Assembly (NCBI GenBank): GCA_021769545.1
Contig: JAETSS010000007.1
Coordinates: 1 to 14,639, forward strand
DNA length: 14,639 nucleotides
DNA from: Eubacterium sp.
GTDB lineage: Bacteria > Bacillota_A > Clostridia > Peptostreptococcales > Anaerovoracaceae
Direction: 5' to 3'
Made by a program: the position numbers and the translations under genes. Positions within the stretch are counted from its first letter, which is position 1. Each line of letters begins with the position of its first letter. Below the pieces are notes generated by a model. It ran no database searches. It was not told where the DNA came from and saw nothing but the letters and a program-made list of their open reading frames with translations. Shown here in pieces: positions 13,852 to 14,639 of this stretch.

Positions 13852-14639
13852 ATGAAATACGAAGTACAGGAGCATTTACATTATGCAGGGATAGCGAGCT
13901 GGAATCACAGCATCGTTACCAGAGACATCGAAGGTGCGGATATCGTAGTTATGGGCGTTCCCTTTGACAGCGGCGTTACATTCCGTCCCGGCGCAAGGTT
14001 CGCGCCGCGAGCCGTAAGGGAGCAGAGTCTCATCGCCTGCTGCTTCAAATATCCGTGGGAGTATAAGCTCAGCGACGTTGCAAAGGTGGTAGACTACGGC
14101 GATGTAGGGTACTGGGTAGGTGCAAAAGCTACCGAGTTCATGGTTGAAGACAGCTATCAGAACGCCAAGAGGATCCTCGATGCCGGCTGCAGTCTGATGA
14201 CTATAGGCGGCGATCATACGATACCTTACGGTCCGGTACGCGCAGCAAGTGAAAAGTTCGGACCCCTTGCCCTTATACACTTCGACTCCCATCAGGACAG
14301 CACCAGAAGCGAAGTCAATGAAGACGGCAGCAGGAATTTGTCTCACGCCAACTTTGCATACGATCTTCAGGAGGAGGGCTGCATAGTTCCTTCTCATTCA
14401 GCTCAGGTATATATCCGCACGGAAATGACGGAGTGCGGCTATAATGTCATACATTCCATGGATGCCATCGATATGGGACCAAAGGCTCTGGCTGCCAGAA
14501 TAAAGGATATCGTGGGAGACATGCCTGTATATCTGACCTTTGATATCGATGCACTGGATCCGGCAGCCGCTCCGGGGACGGGAACACCTGTGATAGGCGG
14601 TCCTGACTCGGATACAGTAAGAAAAGTCCTGCAGGGACT
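13852..14639 (+). CDS. speB: Agmatinase-like ureohydrolase, cut by the right edge
   Basis: About 262 residues are visible and the C-terminus is missing. Ureohydrolases use two Mn ions to split guanidino compounds into urea and an amine; agmatinase gives putrescine. Metal-binding motifs are present: GGDHT (about 122-126), HFDSHQD (about 143-149, fitting D-x-H-x-D) and TFDIDALDP (about 228-236). The segment GDMPVYLTFDID and APGTGTPVIGG match what I recall of E. coli SpeB almost exactly, favouring agmatinase over arginase or formiminoglutamase. The substrate loop after the DxHxD motif differs, so a relative of agmatine as substrate cannot be excluded. AAGGAG lies eight bases before the ATG. It is third in the sigma-54-controlled operon. 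Confidence 0.88.
   Translation, partial: MKYEVQEHLHYAGIASWNHSIVTRDIEGADIVVMGVPFDSGVTFRPGARFAPRAVREQSLIACCFKYPWEYKLSDVAKVVDYGDVGYWVGAKATEFMVEDSYQNAKRILDAGCSLMTIGGDHTIPYGPVRAASEKFGPLALIHFDSHQDSTRSEVNEDGSRNLSHANFAYDLQEEGCIVPSHSAQVYIRTEMTECGYNVIHSMDAIDMGPKALAARIKDIVGDMPVYLTFDIDALDPAAAPGTGTPVIGGPDSDTVRKVLQG

Overview
The window looks like chromosome of an anaerobic Gram-positive bacterium of the Clostridia/Eubacteriales, possibly the Family XIII/Anaerovoracaceae group. This is inferred from a large secreted Cna-B-type surface protein, an EFR1-type flavodoxin/ferredoxin protein, an AAK6-type cytidylate-kinase-like protein, an OFA-family transporter, a PAS/sigma-54 activator and purine-rich ribosome binding sites. 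No rRNA, tRNA, CRISPR array or complete insertion sequence was seen.

Left block (1-8362, all minus strand). In transcription order: an OFA-type MFS transporter (8362-7121); a two-gene operon of a cytidylate-kinase-like protein (6844-6227) and an EFR1-type flavodoxin/2x[4Fe-4S] protein (6206-5325); methionyl-tRNA synthetase metG (5192-3258) with its own promoter, leader hairpin and strong terminator; and a secreted Cna-B surface protein from 2865 that runs off the left edge. The surface-protein frame is open to base 1 except for three TAA codons packed into eight codons (817-840), in the middle of a Cna-B domain. The gene is therefore interrupted rather than ended.

Middle block (8363-9627, essentially non-coding). 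It holds the OFA promoter, a G-rich tract, a 2.6-copy tandem array with an exact 199-bp period (8493 to about 9007) built from alternating TTTCTCCA/TGGAGAAA arms, and then two truncated gene ends placed back to back: the 3' end of an EamA/DMT transporter (minus) and the 3' end of an AraC-family regulator (plus). The last two look like the scar of a deletion that removed the 5' halves of a divergent pair.

Right block (9628-14639, all plus strand). A PAS-AAA+-Fis sigma-54 activator precedes an operon of a MATE transporter, a C45-family (acyl-CoA:6-APA acyltransferase-like) Ntn amidase and an agmatinase cut by the right edge. Between activator and operon lie an intrinsic terminator, two perfect TATTCA-N4-TGAATA dyads about 75 bp apart, and a -24/-12 promoter with exact GG-N10-GC spacing. 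Together these form a near-complete sigma-54 circuit. Enzyme order suggests hydrolysis of an N-acylated amine followed by hydrolysis of a guanidino group. The substrate is not determined by the sequence, and an acylated agmatine is one hypothesis.
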